A DNA stretch of 32,181 nucleotides. Origin: Rhodocyclaceae bacterium (GTDB taxonomy: Bacteria > Pseudomonadota > Gammaproteobacteria > Burkholderiales > Rhodocyclaceae). Below, one piece after another: positions 30,867 to 32,181 of the stretch (positions within the stretch are counted from its first letter, which is position 1; the number at the start of each line of letters is the position of its first letter). The stretch lies in the NCBI GenBank assembly GCA_016791105.1, contig JAEUNM010000093.1, positions 1 to 32,181 on the forward strand. Direction: 5' to 3'. The position numbers and the translations under genes were made by a program. A model generated the notes under the pieces. It saw nothing but the letters and a program-made list of their open reading frames with translations, searched no databases and was not told the DNA's origin.

Positions 30867-32181
30867 CTACTTCGCCGTGCGCTCCGAGATGACGATGAAG
30901 GTGCGGGTGCCGCTCACGCTGACCACGACCGTGATGGGGAAGGCGCCGTCGGGCACCGCCGTGGCGACAAAGCGCTTTTCCGCGGCATCGTACTGCAGCC
31001 AGGCAGGCAGGGGGCTGCCGTCGGGCAGGGAAACCTGGATGGGGGTGCTGGCGCTGTCGACGATTTTTTCCGGCAGCGGGAAGCTGAAGCCGCTGCCCGA
31101 TGTAGAGGTGCCCTTGGGAACGGAGACGGCGATGAGACCGGTCTGAGTTTCGGATGCGGACTTCAGCACGCTCAGGGACAGTCCTGTACTTGACCCGCTG
31201 GCATCCGCAGGCGCTGATGACGCGTCTGACCCACCGGACGTGACGCCGCCACCGAGGTTTACATCCGCCAGGCTGGTGACTGTCGGTGCATCCAGGCCGG
31301 CATCGGCCGAGGCCGGCGGTACCGAGGCCGTCGGCGGCGGCGGAGGGACGACTTCCACCTGGTTGCGGGTAGTGTCGTCGATGGCGACGAAGCTTCCCGA
31401 GAATATGTTGCCCGTGGCGTTAAGCGCGATCTTGCCCCGATTGGCGAACAGAATGGTGTTGCCGCCGACGGTCATGCTGCCTGCCGCGGTTTCGGTCATA
31501 TTGCCCTGGGTGGTGACATTGAGATCGCTGAGGGCCTCGAGAACGCCGATGAGCAGGTCGTTGGCGTCATTCACGGTGACGTTGCCGCCGACCGCGTTGA
31601 AAGGCCCGACGAAGTCGTTGTCAGGCCCGTCCAGAGTGATGTCGTAGCTGCCAGCATCCGCGGTCGTGGCCCCATGCACCGTGATGGTGCTGCCGGCGGC
31701 CTGGCTGATGTTGCCGTCAGTGCTCGTCACATCCAGATTGCCGCCGGCGCTGACATTGCCCAGCACCAGCCCACCTGCGCCATCCACCACGGTGATGTTG
31801 TTGCCGTGGGCGTTGAACGGACCGACGAAGTTGTTGGTCGGGCCGTCCAATGTGATGTTGCTGCTGCCGGCGTCGGCCGTGGTGGCGCCATCTACGGTGA
31901 TGGTGCTGCCGGCGGCCTGGCTGATGTCGCCGTCAGTGCTCGTCACATCCAGATTGCCGCCGGCGCTGACATTGCCCAGCACCAGCCCGCCTGCGCCATC
32001 CACCACGGTGATGTTGTTGCCGTGGGCGTTGAACGGACCAACGAAGTTGTTGGTCGGGCTGTCCAATGTGATGTTGCTGCTGCCGGCATCGGCCGTGGTG
32101 GTGCCATCTACGGTGATGGTGCTGCCGCTGGCCTGGCTGATGTCGCCGTCAGTGCTGGTCACATCCAGATTGCCGCCGGCG
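30867..32181 (-). CDS. C-terminal part of a large repetitive surface protein (partial)
   Basis: The reading frame is open to the right window edge, so only the last 438 or so residues are present. It begins with near-identical 72-residue repeats rich in Asn, Thr, Gly and Asp (DVTSTDGDISQAAGSTITV..., TLDGPTNNFVGPFNAHG), the pattern of parallel beta-helix exoproteins such as filamentous haemagglutinins. A proline run (VVPPPPPTASVPP), a Ser/Ala/Gly-rich linker and a compact end domain (LPDGSPLPAWLQYDAAEKRF, AVPDGAFPITVVVS) of cadherin-like/putative-Ig type follow. It is probably exported and surface-bound or secreted by a two-partner or related route; the N-terminal signal and TPS domain would lie outside the window. 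Confidence 0.85.
   Translation of the reverse strand, partial: AGGNLDVTSTDGDISQASGSTITVDGTTTADAGSSNITLDSPTNNFVGPFNAHGNNITVVDGAGGLVLGNVSAGGNLDVTSTDGDISQAAGSTITVDGATTADAGSSNITLDGPTNNFVGPFNAHGNNITVVDGAGGLVLGNVSAGGNLDVTSTDGNISQAAGSTITVHGATTADAGSYDITLDGPDNDFVGPFNAVGGNVTVNDANDLLIGVLEALSDLNVTTQGNMTETAAGSMTVGGNTILFANRGKIALNATGNIFSGSFVAIDDTTRNQVEVVPPPPPTASVPPASADAGLDAPTVTSLADVNLGGGVTSGGSDASSAPADASGSSTGLSLSVLKSASETQTGLIAVSVPKGTSTSGSGFSFPLPEKIVDSASTPIQVSLPDGSPLPAWLQYDAAEKRFVATAVPDGAFPITVVVSVSGTRTFIVISERTAK
31515..32162. repeat. Three 216-bp tandem repeats in the surface-protein gene
   Basis: Equivalent points (start of ATCCAGATTGCCGCCGGCG) fall at 31731, 31947 and 32163, giving an exact 216-bp (72-residue) period. 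The two right-hand units are almost identical; the leftmost (31515-31730) has drifted. The array continues past the window edge. Confidence 0.9.

Overview
The window reads as a chromosomal segment of a GC-rich proteobacterium, most probably a betaproteobacterium. The supporting signs are the DUF3240-containing heavy-metal RND operon, the queG / tsaE / amiC neighbourhood, an ETF plus acyl-CoA dehydrogenase plus acyl-CoA ligase block, and dispersed GTAGGGCGG-type and GTAGGTTGGGGTGA-type palindromes. The genus cannot be fixed from the sequence alone.

Layout. (1) 1-771 is non-coding and repeat-rich: a ~117-bp direct duplication, several GTAGGGCGG-type palindromes and a 17-copy 9-bp tandem array. 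(2) 772-9974 is a co-directional lipid and storage-polymer cluster: etfB, etfA, acyl-CoA dehydrogenase, fatty acyl-CoA ligase, MaoC-type (R)-enoyl-CoA hydratase, a PHA synthase resembling the class II (medium-chain) Pseudomonas enzymes, a phasin and an intracellular medium-chain PHA depolymerase. Together they could activate a fatty acid, oxidise it to enoyl-CoA with electrons leaving through ETF, hydrate it to (R)-3-hydroxyacyl-CoA, polymerise it, coat the granule and remobilise it. (3) 9975-12340 is an accessory patch in which an HNH endonuclease gene and a two-gene nucleotidyltransferase (AbiEii-like) module are bracketed by three copies of one palindromic repeat subtype. (4) 12440-13641 holds a SpoIIAA-like gene overlapping an SseA-type sulfurtransferase gene. 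(5) 13714-19763 is a heavy-metal efflux operon: periplasmic adaptor, RND pump, DUF3240 protein and TolC-type outer membrane factor. A 290-bp hairpin-rich gap separates adaptor from pump. (6) 19791-22689 is housekeeping: queG (minus), then tsaE and amiC (plus).

(7) From tRNA-Thr(CGU) at 22755 to the right edge the content is again accessory: a PaaI-type thioesterase, an RBBP9-type serine hydrolase, and three small minus-strand genes of unknown function separated by integron attC-like sites (a cassette-array remnant with no integrase in view). These are followed by a 78-bp inverted-repeat element and a 1262-residue protein with an N-terminal TIR/deoxyribosyltransferase-like domain, a STAND/NLR-type P-loop NTPase and C-terminal TPRs (a candidate immune protein). 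At the edge is the C-terminal part of a large repetitive surface protein whose gene runs out of the window.

The best candidates for something undescribed are the self-contained fatty-acid-to-mcl-PHA locus, the TIR-like/STAND/TPR protein beside the cassette remnant, the structured leader of the RND pump gene, and the repeat-bracketed accessory modules.
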